Positions 1 through 13,617 of a stretch of 64,000 bases of DNA are shown piece by piece. Numbering within the stretch: position 1 is the stretch's first letter; each line of letters starts with the position of its first letter. The notes below the pieces were generated by a model. It was not told the DNA's origin. It worked only from the letters and a program-made list of their open reading frames with translations, and did no database searches. The translations under genes were made by a program, and so were the position numbers. Source of the DNA: Absidia repens (lineage: Eukaryota; Mucoromycota; Mucoromycetes; Mucorales; Cunninghamellaceae); the NCBI GenBank assembly GCA_002105175.1, contig MCGE01000017.1, positions 744,001 through 808,000 of the forward strand, given 5' to 3'.

Positions 1-879
1 CTACCACCCAACTGCAGTTTAATTTTTTTCCTTCTATTACTACCGCCAACAACACTCAAAAGCGGAAGCATGGTAGTTATCTCCTCTTTTAATCAGTCCA
101 TATCATTAAACACTGGCAGTATAAAGGTTCTCATAACATGACGCTATTGCCACTATGCCTTTACACTTTTCCTTTACTTTGTACTTGTTTTACCACACAC
201 TGTAGGACAGCGCACTTCTCCATTTTAAAATAGTTTATCTAACCCCTTTTACAGTAGAATAGTTTGCTACTCGTCATAGCATTGCTTATTCTCTTAGCCT
301 ATTTTAGGGTACATTGACTTTACAATAAAAAAAAAAAAGCTTGTATCCCTTCAATGAATGCTTTCAATTGTATGTATTTGTTATAAAATGTTTTCAAGCG
401 ATATAAAGGCAAATCAGAGGTATCTCCAAACTATCGGTACCTTCTTTCTTCAGTTTAAGCATCAGCTATTATTTATCAAACCATACGTGAAATAAATATA
501 TAAAACGTAATTGGCTGCTGTATACGGTATACAATATGTGCGCGTAAACTAAGGGTGACACTTTACCCCACCTCAGCCTCATTGAAGACCTTGCTGTTCA
601 ATCCTGTCCCATCCCATCTCACTTTCTCAACTTCCATCCTTAACGAAGACTGTCAACTTGTCAATTAATATGAAACATTTGCAGTGATGCAAATAGTCAT
701 GAATATGCTAGACAACAGTACAAAATGCTACATGCACAGCATGATCTTGAATCATTTATATGATATGTAGAACGGGAGTGTGGCTAATTTAGTAGTAACC
801 TGTATAAGTCTGCGAATCAGTTTCTGAACCACGGGGCGGAGAGGGGGGTGAATTTGCGTGCAATTATTTGATATGACAC
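1..879. other. Intergenic, no gene seen
   Basis: A+T-rich sequence with short homopolymers and no open reading frame or exon-like segment that I can support. It runs up to the start of dispersed repeat copy A. Confidence 0.5.
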
Positions 880-1606
880 TCACATAATAAATATAATGAC
901 TACATTGGTCGTTATCCGATGGGTCAGAGGATGAGTAATAAAAAACTATACTTTATTGAATGGTATTGATAGATACTAAAACTGAAGATGAAGAGGTCAT
1001 TGTAACCAGGGTTTTAATGAAGGGATCTGTTAGAGGAAGCATGAGGGAGACTAATATGAGTTTTGAAGAATGATAAACACTAATCAAAGGGAACAATTGT
1101 AAAATGGGATCTAATATGTTGTATGAGTCAGTCATGGTATAGACTAAGGTGACAAATATTATTGAAACACAACGATCAACACTAATCAAAAAGGATGACG
1201 GTGGTAAAGAATGGATCTATTGAACAAGACATGAGAAAGACTAATGGGAAATTTTTAATTAAAGCATATAAAAAGAGACATATTTTATTCAGATATAGAG
1301 ACAAGCTAACACTAAACTAAGCTAATGAAGGTTCCAAAAAGTCAACTAATGGTGCCCTCAGATCCGACACCCAAAATGAAAGGGTTTCCCCATTCATCTT
1401 GTAATCCCTGAGCTGAAAATCCTTCTAAACTAGTCCTGATGTTATTCCAAGTTCAACATAGCCCCATAGAAGTTAAATGGTGAAAAAAAAAAAAAAAAAA
1501 AAAAAAAAAGTGAATGAAAAAAAAATGGAAGGAAGAGAAAAAGAAAGAGCGAAAAATAAAACCTGACACAAATAAATATTCACGTGGGCGGGATGTAAAA
1601 ATATTT
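880..1606 (+). repeat. Dispersed repeat family, copy A
   Basis: One of six copies of an unclassified repeat in this window (others near 15.6-16.4, 17.4-18.1, 33.7-34.8, 44.5-44.8 and 49.2-49.9 kb). Its right end carries the family signature CACGTGGGCGGGA at 1581-1593, preceded by a purine-rich tract. A strongly conserved ~60-bp core lies at 1379-1440, beginning AAAGGGTTTCCCC and ending CTAGTCCTGAT. The left half contains degenerate ~105-120-bp internal units (ATGAGGGAGACTAAT and CATGAGAAAGACTAAT). No coding capacity is visible. A poly(A) tract interrupts the purine tract at about 1483-1509. The left boundary is approximate, set by where similarity to copy D fades. Solo LTR or other non-autonomous element are both possible. 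Confidence 0.8.
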
Positions 1607-1857
1607 TTGTGGACTGTAGGTTCTAACCATACATCAATGTAACGATATTATCCACAATGGCCATGTATTTTCGTTTTTCCATCTTTATTCTTATAAATAA
1701 AATACTCTTATATCATCGAAAAAATACTGTATTTCATTAAATAGTATTATGGACTACCATGAAGTAAAAAATTAAGAAAGCTGAATTCTGTCAGTGTCGG
1801 TTGGACAATAAATCTGCAACGTAAACAAGAAAGAAAATGAGCGACAATTATATTTGA

Positions 1858-3408
1858 TCACTTGCATAAATCTGTACGTACCTGTTGATTTGTATCAAAG
1901 TTATAAACACCTGGTTGCTTATTTGATGGTAAGAAAAGCATATTCCAGGCAATCTAAAAAAAAAAAAAAAAAAATAGGACACTAATATTACTGGAATGGT
2001 CACATAACATCGTCATTCTCTTTAATTATTTTACCTTTGCCATCCATTGATGACCTTTCTGACTAGGATGGAAACAATCATAGTTGCTAAGAGCATCAAT
2101 GGGGAAGCTCATAATATTGATATTGGCAGGTCGATAAATAACAGCAAAAGTGCCATTAGGTTGAGCTTTATATTTGTCGGCAATGCTGATGAGTTGTTGA
2201 TTGTAAGCCGCTGCCAGATCATCCATCGCTTTATGATTTTTATCGGCACTGCATGCACATTCTTTGAGATTCTTAATTGTGCTGGGATCGTTATTACTCA
2301 TACGACAATACTTCAGTCCCGATTGTTGAGATAATGGGAATACTTGAGATACGTTGAAGGCACCAACTATTTAATATCAATGTTAAAAAATAATAATAAA
2401 AAATGGTCAACCTTGGTTACTATGTCAGAGATCAAAAAAAAAAAAAAAAAAATTGAAGCTTACTGATATTAACGATTGTTTTTGGACTTTGAGATTGAAT
2501 TGATTTTACGGCTGCTTCGACACTGGCACCATATTGTTCTGCTGTCACTTTATCAGAGTTAGTAGTATTACACGATGCACATTGATCATTGCCTTTTTTT
2601 AAAAAAATAAAAAGACACAACTTAGTTCATCATTGAATACTGCATCATTATTTTAACGTACTTCCTATTTGAAGAGTGATCATTTTCCAATCATTTTCTA
2701 CATCGACGCCTGAGATAGACTTCATGCCTGTCATTGTGTGGGAAAAAAAAAAAAAAAAAAAAATTGAGGACGGAGGCATTTTCTATTGAGTTGAAACTTA
2801 CGAGATAAAACATAACCAAGCTCTACTTCGAGATTAAATGCCATGGCGCCACTAAGAGCGCCATTTAAAACATCTTTATCGGGACGATATTGAGACTGTG
2901 AGCAAGAGTCTCCAATAACTAACAAAATTAATATTTAGACAAATAAGCGTAAATATGTATACTTTCATAATTTCAATATTTACTATTGCATGTGGTTGCC
3001 AAATGTGATCCAACAGAAGGTCCTTTCTTAGCTGGTTGATAATGATTCATAAAGTTTGCCAAGGTGATTGCATCACTATCTGCGCCGATAGCATAGCTTT
3101 GACCTCTGAATTCTACCAATGCATTGGGATCAAGGGAGCTACTAACCCCCATCATTACATATCCTGCCATAATGCTAAAAAGAAAAAGCATTAAAAAAAA
3201 AAAAAAACGACGCTTGGTTTTTTCTTCATTCTCACCTATCGCCGAGAGCACCAAGTACTTTAATATCATCTGGGCGGAGATCAGTGATATCTTTTGGCGG
3301 GCTTGTCCTTGCTGTCAAAGCAGGACAGTTACTGATAGAAGTGACAGATGCACCGAATACGCCTGATGTCAACACCAAGCCGCATAAAACAAGAAATCCA
3401 GATTTCAT
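1858..3408 (-). CDS. Secreted GDSL lipase, phospholipase B1-like
   Basis: Predicted extracellular or vacuolar lipase of the SGNH/GDSL superfamily, phospholipase B1 type, hydrolysing phospholipid or lysophospholipid esters. Seven exons can be placed (3236-3408, 2984-3174, 2802-2918, 2662-2727, 2464-2592, 2035-2366, 1858-1953), with lengths summing to 367 codons plus stop. The start is followed by a hydrophobic signal peptide (MKSGFLVLCGLVLTSG). Family blocks appear in order: KVLGALGDS with the nucleophile Ser split across the first intron, VEFRGQSYAIGAD, LNGALSGAMA, the oxyanion-type GSNDQCASC, and the C-terminal DCFHPSQKGH holding the catalytic Asp and His. All expected catalytic residues are present, so it looks functional. 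Several introns contain long T-runs in the sense direction. Substrate specificity cannot be read from sequence. Confidence 0.88.
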
Positions 3409-5030
3409 AGTTATATTTCCCTAGCAGTAGTAAAAATGATATTCATTTTAAAGCAGATTAAATAATTATTCCCCTTTTTATAAGAAACATAAAAACAAAA
3501 AACAAAAAACAAAAATCCAACAAATCTAGTATCATATTATCACGGTTACAATTCCACAAGAATAAAGCAACCATCCCCTTTTCGCAAAAAAAAAAAAAAA
3601 AAAAAAAAAAAAAGCGAATGCCATCATTCGTTTTCACTATGTCATTGTACTTTCTATATATGGTCATCTTTTACTCTTTCTTCTTACAATATTCCTTTTT
3701 TTTTTTTGACATTTGCATTTCCCTCATCGCAATATATTCAGTTTCCCGCCTATTCCACCGCCATTACTGATGCCATTTCATTCCCTCGGTCAGTTGACTC
3801 TATCCATTGACGTACTTTTTACCCCTTTTCGCCATGAGGAGAGCATTCATAGTTAAAATTACATTTAAAAAGAAAAAGGCGAGTGCTCCGATCGTTTGAG
3901 TGACACAGTTGTGGGAGATCGGGTGGTACAGAAGGCTTTTTCCCGCTTCTTAAATTAATTCCGCAAATATTTCAAATGAATGTCTCTTTTTTTTTTTTTG
4001 TGGGGGGGGGGAGAATCATAAATTACTGGGAGAATAACTTGAGCTGATACAAAAACATTCATGCTTAAGTCACTGGTGGCTATTTCCCCCCCACCACCAC
4101 CCCTCCGTTGAATGGTATGATTTATATATCGCGGCTATCTAATGAAGTCATGATGTATGCCTATGCCTAGTCAAACTGGTCATCAGGCAGTGGATATACA
4201 AAGTCCGACTTTTCAGGTACCACTTTATAAATCAGGCAAAAAAAATATGATGAACCTACAGGTAAACATTGTTATTGTCGTCAACGTTGCCTTGTCTAGT
4301 AGTACAGTACTTACTAGTTATAACAATGCTAGTTATGAAATACATCACGCGCACTAACTTTCGATCCTGGTTGTACAACATCTCTAATCATGATATCTTT
4401 TTCACATACACACACTCGGACACATAACACATATATATATATATATAAAAAGCGGCCCATTCAACCCTTTAAAGGCTAGTTTGTTCCTATTTTGTAGCAA
4501 AATGTAGTATGTGCGTTTTTTATTGTTCAATAATCAAAAATAGAAGGGGGGGGGACGGTTCATGTGTGATTGCTCTATATTTCATAAAGGTGAGGGGGGA
4601 TGGAGAATATAACTAACTAAAAGGTAGCCAATATATATCTAATTCAGTAAACTCGGTATGCTCTTGATGTTCAACCTTGTAATTCATTGTCTTGTATATA
4701 TGTCTGTAAAAAATGCCAATGCTCTATTAGAAAATGTAAAAAAAAACAAACAAACCCCTATTAACTCTTTTCATATTACCTTCCTCCAAACCAATATATA
4801 GAATCATGGGAGTAATAGCAGTGTTCCACAGTTAACTTTGACAATGTTGCTTTGATTATAGTTCAGTGACAATAGAGATGCTTGAGAAACGATGCAGTGA
4901 TGACGTGGCTATATTGTGTTTGCTTCTAGAGTAATCAGAGTTCCTACAAGATAACGTAATCGAGATATATAGTTTAATAATTCGGATCCTGTTTTCATCG
5001 GAACAAATATTTTACCTTTTGTATTGGGCG
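3409..5030. other. Intergenic region 5' of the lipase gene
   Basis: This holds the lipase promoter side, a 30-nt A-run near 3584-3613, G-runs near 4003 and 4547, and a short (TA)n tract at about 4431-4446. Short open frames here look like chance; no gene is supported. Confidence 0.5.
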
Positions 5031-5039
5031 GATTGTGTT

Positions 5040-5800
5040 TAGAGCATTAGGTATTCGTGGAATCTTTTCGGCGCAGTTCGCAGAATATCAGTTTTTCCCA
5101 AAGTCAAATCGCCCAGGCTAGATGTTGTGTCATTTTCTTGGAAAAAATGGGTTGAGTAATGCTAAATCCACCACCTTGAGACTTTTGTACAAAAAAAAAA
5201 AAAAAAAAAAAAAAAAGAACCGTCAGTTAGAAACATAGCCAATGTAGTATTGTGCTTCTCTTTTACCCTATTTCAAACCGTTTACCATTGGAGTCACATT
5301 ATTGTAGCGTGTTTCTGTCATTGCCGACGGAGTTGTTCGATTGGTCAGTGGAAGCATCGTTAATATTAAGAATAACATTGATCTGTCAGTATCAAATGAT
5401 AAACCCGCCCCCTTAGGCAGTCCACATGAGCTTTTTTTTTTGTTACCTTCAAGCTTTCCAGATCCTGAGAATTTATCTTGTAAAAAATATCCCACCGATT
5501 CCCACACCTGATTCCTCCAAGACTGGAAATAAATTCAATAACAGGATATAGTTTGTCATTCAACGATCTTACAAATCGAATTCTTAGCAAGAGTTCTAAA
5601 AAGAAGGTAAACTATGTAATCATTTTCTATAGCACTATATCTTGAATCCCGCCCAGACTGGAGTGGATAGTATACTTACTGATATAATACGCCAATTTCA
5701 GAGGACATGCTCAAGGTGGCATTCATAAAGATAACTTTATCTATCAAATCAACAATAAAATTAGTTATGGCAATCTACCTGCAAATTTTTGTATCTTTTG
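5040..5800 (-). pseudogene. Exon-like relic, unidentified
   Basis: On the minus strand a 61-nt segment at 5680-5740 is bounded by a good acceptor (TTTGATAG) and a consensus donor (GTAAGT). It reads KVIFMNATLSMSSEIGVLYQ in its only open frame. Downstream, 5366-5590 is open in two overlapping frames and 5040-5150 could be a terminal exon, but I could not join these in a consistent phase. The KVIFMNATL stretch faintly resembles the SAT motif region of superfamily 2 helicases (usually K-V-I-L-M-S-A-T-L). This is weak, and chance is a real alternative. Confidence 0.2.
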
Positions 5801-6216
5801 CATCAAACCTTTACCTGTCGTCGTGAGGAAATCAGTACGGATGATTGACACTGTGATTTACTGACGGACACGCTATGTAAACAAGAACGCTACCAAAATG
5901 ATACATTGATGAAGGTAACAAACTGTCCAAAAGGGTTTTATTTCCTAAAAAAAAAAAATCGTCAGATGAGTCCCAAGGTAATCCATTTCCCTTGTTCACT
6001 GCCAAATTGTTTCTTCCTTAAACATCAGCCCACAGTCCAAGTACCATATTTTTTTCTTTTTCTTTGTTTTTGATGATCTTTTTATTATCATTTGAGGGGA
6101 GCATAATATACACTAAAAGGAACGCCATAAGCAAACTAATCAAACAACAATAACCAATACGATATATAAAATGAAGATATAAATATTAATAAGATAAAAA
6201 AGAGGTGGGATTGGCA

Positions 6217-7138
6217 TCACAGAGAGGGCCTTGAGTAAGAGAGACGTTGTTGTTGATGATATTGCAGTCGCCTATCACGTTCAAATTCACACCATTTCTT
6301 CATGACAATTTTCGAGCTGTCAAAGTCCCCGTCCTTTTCAGCATGATGTTGGCCCTTGACTTCCCCTTGCACTTTTCTAGTTTCGCCCCAAGAGAAATCG
6401 TCAAAATGCCAGTAAGCATACACCGGTAATACAAAATTCCAAATGGGAAGGGAGAGCAGGTAAACAAACATCCAACAAACATAAATCACTTTTCGACTTG
6501 TCATCACAATGAGCACTGCAGGAAGTCCAAGAATGAGAGCCAGAAGAATAAGAGGAATAACAGCTGGCTGACCCAAGATCGCCATGACAACAAGGAAGAT
6601 GGTAAATGATATGGCGGCCGGAAGTGAGACGGTGCCAACGAGTTCCATGAATACCACGAATTGCATTGAGAAACAGAAGGTACCACACAAGTCATTGACA
6701 AAGAGTAGTTCCATGAGGTTGTGAATGGTAGAATTGATCCATCGGCGACGCTGAGAGAGCAAGACAGAAAACGTATTGGGCACCACCGTTTTACATACAG
6801 CCTGGGGGACTAGAAGCATCTTCCTTCGAGGGAAAGTCTTGAGCATGAGTGTTGATAGGTAGCGATCTTCACCAAGTAGCAGCAGGTTTTTCTTATGCAG
6901 GGTGTCCACAACATTTTCCGAGTAGTGTTCGATGATGTCTGGATTGGCCAAAATAGGTACCCAGTGACCATTTGTTCCCTTGGGTGCTTTGATTCGATAC
7001 ATACAGAAACATCCAGGTAAGCATGTCACGTTGCCAAATATAGATTCGAACGCCTTGCTCTGATGATGTGAGATATAATATTCAAACACTAAATGTCATC
7101 CAGATGAGATATAATACGATAAATAACCAATGGTGAGT

Positions 7139-7176
<38 letters not shown>

Positions 7177-10066
7177 TCCTTTATCTTTGTGATCTATTAT
7201 TATTTACCTTGAATCATAGACACCCAGCTATCAGTTTTGTTCCCAATCTTTGTTTCACCACATAAACCAGCAACTTGGTCATCATTCACCATGCAGGCCA
7301 CTAGTCGGGAGACAGAATCAGGGTACACCTTTGTATCAGCATCCACCATCAAAACGATTTCGTATCTGTCCGGACTGACACCACCGAGTCGGTAAATATT
7401 GGTAAAAAGTTCAAATTCCAACATGGTCATACGTTCATCAAACATCACCTTTTGAAGAAACGACATGAGAATCACTTGGGAGTCGCGTTTTCCCCGATTG
7501 CCGGGCTTGGATTCTTCCTCTTCCTCCAGTGTACCGCATTTGGTAATGGTAATCATTGGCACCCGTTGTTGTTGATCGACGTCCACCGTGGAGTTGTCAA
7601 ACTTGTAAAAACCAGCATATACTTTGGCCATGTTGTGTCGTTTCGTCCCATCGGCAATGGCCACATAACTGTACGACTGAACTTGGCTGGGAGGGATCAG
7701 GAAATCCTGCATCATGGACACACAAATATCAGGAGTGGATTGCGCATTACCATGTCCAGTAATTTCACCATCGGCAATAACCAAGATGAGTTTGTGTGAG
7801 TTGGGATAATCGGTCGTGGCGATCGAGTCCAGAGTTGTACGCAATCCTTCTTCACCTTCGGAATAGCAAGTCACCAGACAGATGGTATGCGCAAGTGCAA
7901 ATCCAAACGGCATATAGTCGGACTTGGGTTGTGGTACTGCATGACGTGAGACGGGATATGGGCAAGCTGTCGCAGAGGAGTTGCTGGTGAGGTTGGAATG
8001 CGTGGACACCGACGATGAGCGACGAGACATAGTGACTTGACTTTGCCTCCTTGATGAGCTGCTGCGATCGTTATCTGATTCTGCAGTGAGTGTTGTTGGA
8101 GATAAAGTAGCGGATGGTGTTGATAGTGGCCGCAGAGCGACTTCGTTTAGAGGACCGATAGATGAGTTGAATTGCCCGAGTGCACGAGTACTATACATAT
8201 AAAAAAAGATGTAAAGAATGAGTAAGAAGAATAGAACAAAAGAAAAAAAAAACATACCTAGGTGATTGTCTCCATAAGGCGCTACCAGGACGTTCAAGTG
8301 TAGCAGCATTGAAGTGCATAGATCCAGTTTCAGGCGGAGTAAAACGACTTGTTCGTGGAAGCTTGGGAGGTGACATGAATGATTTGGAAGCAGGTACACG
8401 AGGCCGGATAACATCAGCAGGCCGGTTGATATTCGTTGTCCAGTTTTCAATTTCTTGATCACGCTTCATACGTTCCTTGTAAGATCGACCTTCTTTGAAG
8501 TTGCCCAACTGCCAAGACAGACACCAGCCAAAGATAACAGCCAATCCGAACTTGACCAAAATAACACCCAAGATCACAACCAGCGATGTATATAAAACTA
8601 CATCTGAAGCAATACACCCCACACTTTTCGTATCGATTTCACCCACTTTGATGAGGTCGAGTAAGCAAGAGGCTTCATCCATCCAGGAAGCTGTGTTGTT
8701 GTTGAAAATATCAGGAGCTGTTCCACGATGTGATGCCACTGAATGACTGATATCTTTTCCACCAAAGATGTTGGGATCACTTAAAGCAGTTTCAATCAAG
8801 CCACCCACAGGTACATTGAATATAGAGAGAGGCAATGATGCCAATAGGTTGAGGTTGAGTACATTGCTTTTGGTGGGGAAAAAAAAAAAAAAGAGAAAGT
8901 AGGTGAGAAGAAAAAGTAGAAGAAGGAGTTTAAATCGTGTTTTTTTTTTATCTATGCAATACATACCTATTGAACACAGCCAAATGATTGGTGGAATTAA
9001 CTTCTGTCCAGTCGTAGTAAACCCGGCCAGCTTTGTCCAGTTTTCCATCAGATGTAGGAACGCCATTCATTTTCATCGATTCAAAATTTTCTTTCGCTTT
9101 TGGAGTTAAATGACAGCCGGTATGATTTCGATACGATTCAGGATCAGGCAAATCCATTGCATTTCCTTGCAGACGAGTATTAAACATTCTACAAGGGAAG
9201 TACGTCGGGGTTTCATTCGAGCCCACCTGTGTGTTGGCGAGTTTGGGTATAATGATATTAGAGCACACAGTATTATTCATATCTTGAAACAATAAAGAAG
9301 CATCCTTGCCACCGGCATCAATGGGAGGATAAACTGGATTGATGTTTTCAGATGAGAGATCAGGAATGGGAGGATGGTCATTCCATGACGCTAATAAATA
9401 CGCTTGACCATGAATCACCACATAACCATTGTTTAATTGATCTACTCGAAAACTTGTTGCTGGTCTTGGGCACACCTATATAAAAATAAAAAAAAATACC
9501 TAATATAAATAAGGTTTTCATTTGGATTTTTTTATTTTCTTTATATACCGTTTGTGTGAAGCCAAATGTCAAAAAGCCTACAAATGCCATAATGAGAAAT
9601 ATAATAGACACCAAACCAATTTTTTCGCGGAATGCATATTGTGCGGCATGATCTTTTTTGCCTAAATGATAAAATAAAAAAAATGGTAAGTTTAGTCTTT
9701 TACATGTACTGTATGCAGCGTCTGAGTTTTTTTTTGTTTTTTTTTACCAAAGCAAAAACGAAGCACAAAAGGTGGCAAGCAACACGTAAGCATATAACAG
9801 TACACTTTCCACAAGTTGATAGATTTTGATGGAGTGATATCAAGCGAATCTGGCATATTCATGGTATAAGCGTCGGCGTCATAATCCCTTTGAACGATAC
9901 CATTTCTTTCCACATGAGTCTCTTCTCTATGAATTTTCGTTACTCGCAGGCTAGAATGATACTGTGGATGTTGAGTTCCAATTCGTTGACGCTCTGGACG
10001 AATAAGCGACGCCTGTCGCCTGGGTGGTGATGAAGATGTTTGTGGGTTGGTGGTGGATGCATCCAT
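6217..10066 (-). CDS. CHS: Chitin synthase, class IV (yeast Chs3-like)
   Basis: Family-2 glycosyltransferase that polymerises UDP-GlcNAc into chitin at the plasma membrane. Six exons (9748-10066, 9549-9661, 8967-9475, 8258-8866, 7208-8190, 6217-7088) sum to 1,134 codons plus stop. The N-terminus has the class IV pattern: a disordered leader, [15 protein letters not shown], then an AFREKIG membrane segment. A cytochrome b5-like stretch ([18 protein letters not shown]) and a second TM block near [15 protein letters not shown] follow. The catalytic half shows [14 protein letters not shown] (donor-binding Asp), [15 protein letters not shown], the acceptor-site GEDRYLS, and the product-channel motif QRRRWINST. 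Several C-terminal TM helices then lead to [11 protein letters not shown], typical of class IV/V/VII. No myosin motor is present, which separates it from class V/VII. It appears intact. Some introns carry T-runs, including a 32-nt run at about 7143-7174. Confidence 0.95.
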
Positions 10067-10622
10067 ATTGTTGATGATAAGAATTTTATAGAAGCGTAAA
10101 AAGTTATGTCCTTCGATTGGAGTAGTAGAAATCTATTCAAATGAAGAAAAAATAGCTCTTAATCCAGTAAAATAGTAAAAAATATAATACAAAAAAAAAA
10201 AAAAAAAAAAGATTGGCAAATATGATCAAATGAAGAACTAAAGAGAAAGAAAAACAAAACAAAAATGGCACAATAAATAGTTGAAGAATATTGTTTAATA
10301 CAGCGAAAGATACCTTCAGGAGTACATCAACAAAAGGAAGATCGTGAGCTATAAATGTCATGCATTAGTAAAAATCTTTGGATGTCTGATTTGAATTCCC
10401 GTCAGCCAATCGTTGCCTCGGCATTAGGGAATTTCAAGCACCACGTGTGGCTTTTCGATAAAGGGTGAAATGCTGATTGTTGATGATACACCATTGATCT
10501 TTATATCGCAGGCAAAAACAAATAAAAGGAATGACTTTTGAGAAATGGTTTAGAAGGGAAAAAAACGCCTCTGTGGTACAGACGCACATCAAATATACAC
10601 ACAATAGTGCTCTGCAATACCC

Positions 10623-10655
<33 letters not shown>

Positions 10656-12405
10656 TATTATCTTTTCTTTTCCGGTACACATTCAAAGGCGAGGTAGACT
10701 AATAAAAGTTTATATATAAATGTATATATATTTAACAATAGTCGATATGTTTGATTAATGTACCTTTATAAGTTACGGAAATAGGGGTATGTATATATGT
10801 GTGTTTGAGAACCTATTTTCTCATTTACGAATAAAACTAATTTTTTTTTTTCGTTTATTATTATTATTGCTCTGCTATCTTTAACTCACTGTGACAGCGG
10901 CTGCATAAAAAGCGTGCATCATGTTTTATTTTTATTTTTTCAAAACACAGCTCTCAATTGTGACTTTCTATTTTTTTAATGCATACCTTTTATCGAGGTA
11001 TAAAATAAAGCTAGGTTTTCAGGCATCCTTTCTGTCCTCCAATAACACATTTTCTTTAAATTCAGCATTTTATTGTAATATCATACTGTTATTATTATTA
11101 TTATTATTATTTTGCGAGGCGCGATTGCAATGTTGACTTACCCAAAAGATCGCCCGATGATCCTTGTTGTTTAGTTTATCAGAGCATCCGGTCAGTAAAT
11201 AGCAATGATATACTATAGTGAAGGAAAACAAACAAACAATCACTTGGGATTTTCTCAGTTTGGGCCAATTTCAGCATTACTCTTTCGATCCAAAAACAAA
11301 GTTTAAAGCACAGCTGCATAAATCAGTGTGCTCATTTTTGCTGTTATTGGCTTTTTGATCAAAACAGAATCATGAATAAATCTTAGGTTAAAGTAATGGT
11401 TGATCCTTTGAGTGGAATAATTATACAATACTGTACTGTATAGTAATCCCTTTATCCGCTAGGTCTGGACCAGCCATATTAATGATTGGCAGAGTCATTT
11501 GGATTTTTTTTTTTTTTTTAGTTTGCATAGTGTGTTTGCACTGATAGCCTAGAAATAAAATTAATTTTAAACAAACGTCGGTATTTCAAATATGATGGCG
11601 CACAGTGAGATTTGCACTGGTGTCGGCGTTTCTCATGCTAGGTTTTAGTTGTTTACCCCTTTTCCTCTTTCTTCCTTCATTCTCATTTAGTTATTCCCCT
11701 TGATCCTAGTTAGTATATATAGGTCTTTGAATCAAATGAAATAAATAGTATCTTTTACTCTTTACTTGTTTTGATTGTGGCACTGGTAGTCGGGAAATAA
11801 AATTATTTTTAGAGTGGTTACTATTCACTGATATTATGTGTGAATACTGCTCCAGAAGTGTATCTAATTTTGTACATTGATGAACTGCCGCATGTATGCT
11901 GTTACGTTTTCATTGAAACGGATCAGCGTTTGCCATTGATCGGAGTAGATAGTCACAACAGGGATATTTCAAAATAAAATATGTACAACAAGGTGATTAC
12001 CATGTCACCAACGGTCAAGAAACGATTATAGATCTTATTTCAAAGTGAATAACACTGGAATCAATAAATGTGGACGAAGTGAAATGATTAAAAACATTAA
12101 CAAAACATATATATATATATATATTGATTCACTGTACGGTTCTGTGGTGTCAGTCTCTTTTGTTTTACACATCCCACGCTGTATGTACGGCAAGCTGAGG
12201 TTTAGCGATCATGCAATTCCATCCTGCAATAAAAAGTGACGGTGTTTCAAATTATGAATGTGCCCTATTTTTTATTTTTTATTTTCTATTTTTTTTATTT
12301 TTACTTTTTTACTCTATTATTTTACCTTTAATCATGAACGACATCTTCTGATTACGTTATTTCCCATCGCGTCTAACCAAAAGGCAAATCCTCAATAGAC
12401 TAAAG
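10067..12405. other. Chitin synthase upstream region and gene-poor spacer
   Basis: Contains the presumed chitin synthase promoter and 5' leader, A/T homopolymers (A-run about 10191-10210, T-run about 10623-10645), ATT-type microsatellite near 11085-11111, and no gene I can support. Short frames are low-complexity artefacts. Confidence 0.45.
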
Positions 12406-12411
12406 CAGGAT

Positions 12412-13055
12412 ATGGCTTCTAAACTTTCATCGATTCAAGCATGCGGTGGTAAGTCCAAACCATTGGTGATCATAGCTATTCATACTCACATATCTTGTGT
12501 CTTTTTGCGTTTTCATAGAACCATGCAACTCATGTGGCGGTACATATCATAAAAATGCGACTTTGCCATTATGCCCCAACCGGTCGCATCCGCTCATCCA
12601 ATATCCCTCTTACTCTCCCAGAAAGAGCCTGCTATACTGTTAAAAATTCTATAAAACGGAGGAAAAGTCGCCACAGTCAGGTAAGAAACTCATGCGTATA
12701 TTAAAACCAGTTCATTCCTAAGAAACGTTCCTAATCGCTTTATGATTTATCATCTATAGACTCGCTCAGAAGAACGAAACGGAAATCAACAGTTACCATG
12801 AAAAAGATAGTGTTATCTGCTACAATGTCCACAGTGATGAAAAACTGCGTAGTGAAGTACTTTGATTGTATAAAGTATTTTGAATTTCGATTTCGGCAAC
12901 AATTGAAGGTAAATGAAAGAAGAATAGACAAATATCAGTTTATAGCACTGCAATGATGGATAGACTAAATACATTTTTAATATATTACAACAGGTTATGC
13001 ACGGCAATGTAGGTGTAAGCCTAATAGCAACTCTTGACAAATATTCTCAAAAAGT
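12412..13055 (+). pseudogene. Zinc-knuckle relic, probably of a transposon-associated gene
   Basis: Four exon-like segments are each flanked by good splice sites. A start at 12412 reads MASKLSSIQACG up to a GTAAGT donor. After an ATAG acceptor comes EPCNSCGGTYHKNATLPLCP, a C-x2-C-G-G-x2-H-x6-C-P knuckle. A third segment at about 12761-12907 reads KSTVTMKKIVLSATMSTVMK and onward with no stop. A fourth at about 12994-13053 reads VMHGNVGVSLIATLDKYSQK before GTACGT. The phase between segments two and three does not match and a TAA closes the knuckle frame, so the gene looks broken. I infer a repeat-associated protein from the knuckle style; this is not proven. Confidence 0.3.
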
Positions 13056-13059
13056 ACGT

Positions 13060-13617
13060 GCAGTAAATACATGGTGTTTATTTACAAGGGAAATGCAATA
13101 CTAAACTGTCTATGATTTACTTTTAGTCATATGCTGTACGTTTTTTCTCTTACCAAATGAACTACATGATGCTTTCTACTATTAGCTATGCTTTACCCTT
13201 AGTTTAGTTGTAGTATCCCTATTAGATTAGACTAGATTTTTTAAAAGTATTATGAAATAAAACACATCAATTCTATACACATCATCAATATATCTTTTTA
13301 TCAAGGGCGTCTTTACTCTAACCGACATGCATGCAAACGCAAAAAAAAAAAAAAAAATTGATCATACAGCCAGTGGTATGCCTTTGTACAGCTTATTGCT
13401 CTTACAGTGTATAGAAAAATATTGTTTATTTGATAGTATCGGATATGAATATATAATAAAAGGGAATAAAAAGTAGGCATTTACAAATATAGTATATACT
13501 AATATGAGTATGATATTCTAAGGGTAATGAATTACGATGATCTAAAATAATGAATAGGGAATGGGTAAAATGAAGGGAATGATATACAGTCTAATGATGA
13601 TTCTAGAAGGGGAGAGG
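13060..13617. other. Intergenic, no gene seen
   Basis: A+T-rich DNA with an A-run at about 13340-13356. It forms the 3' flank of the GPI-protein gene; nothing else is recognisable. Confidence 0.4.
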
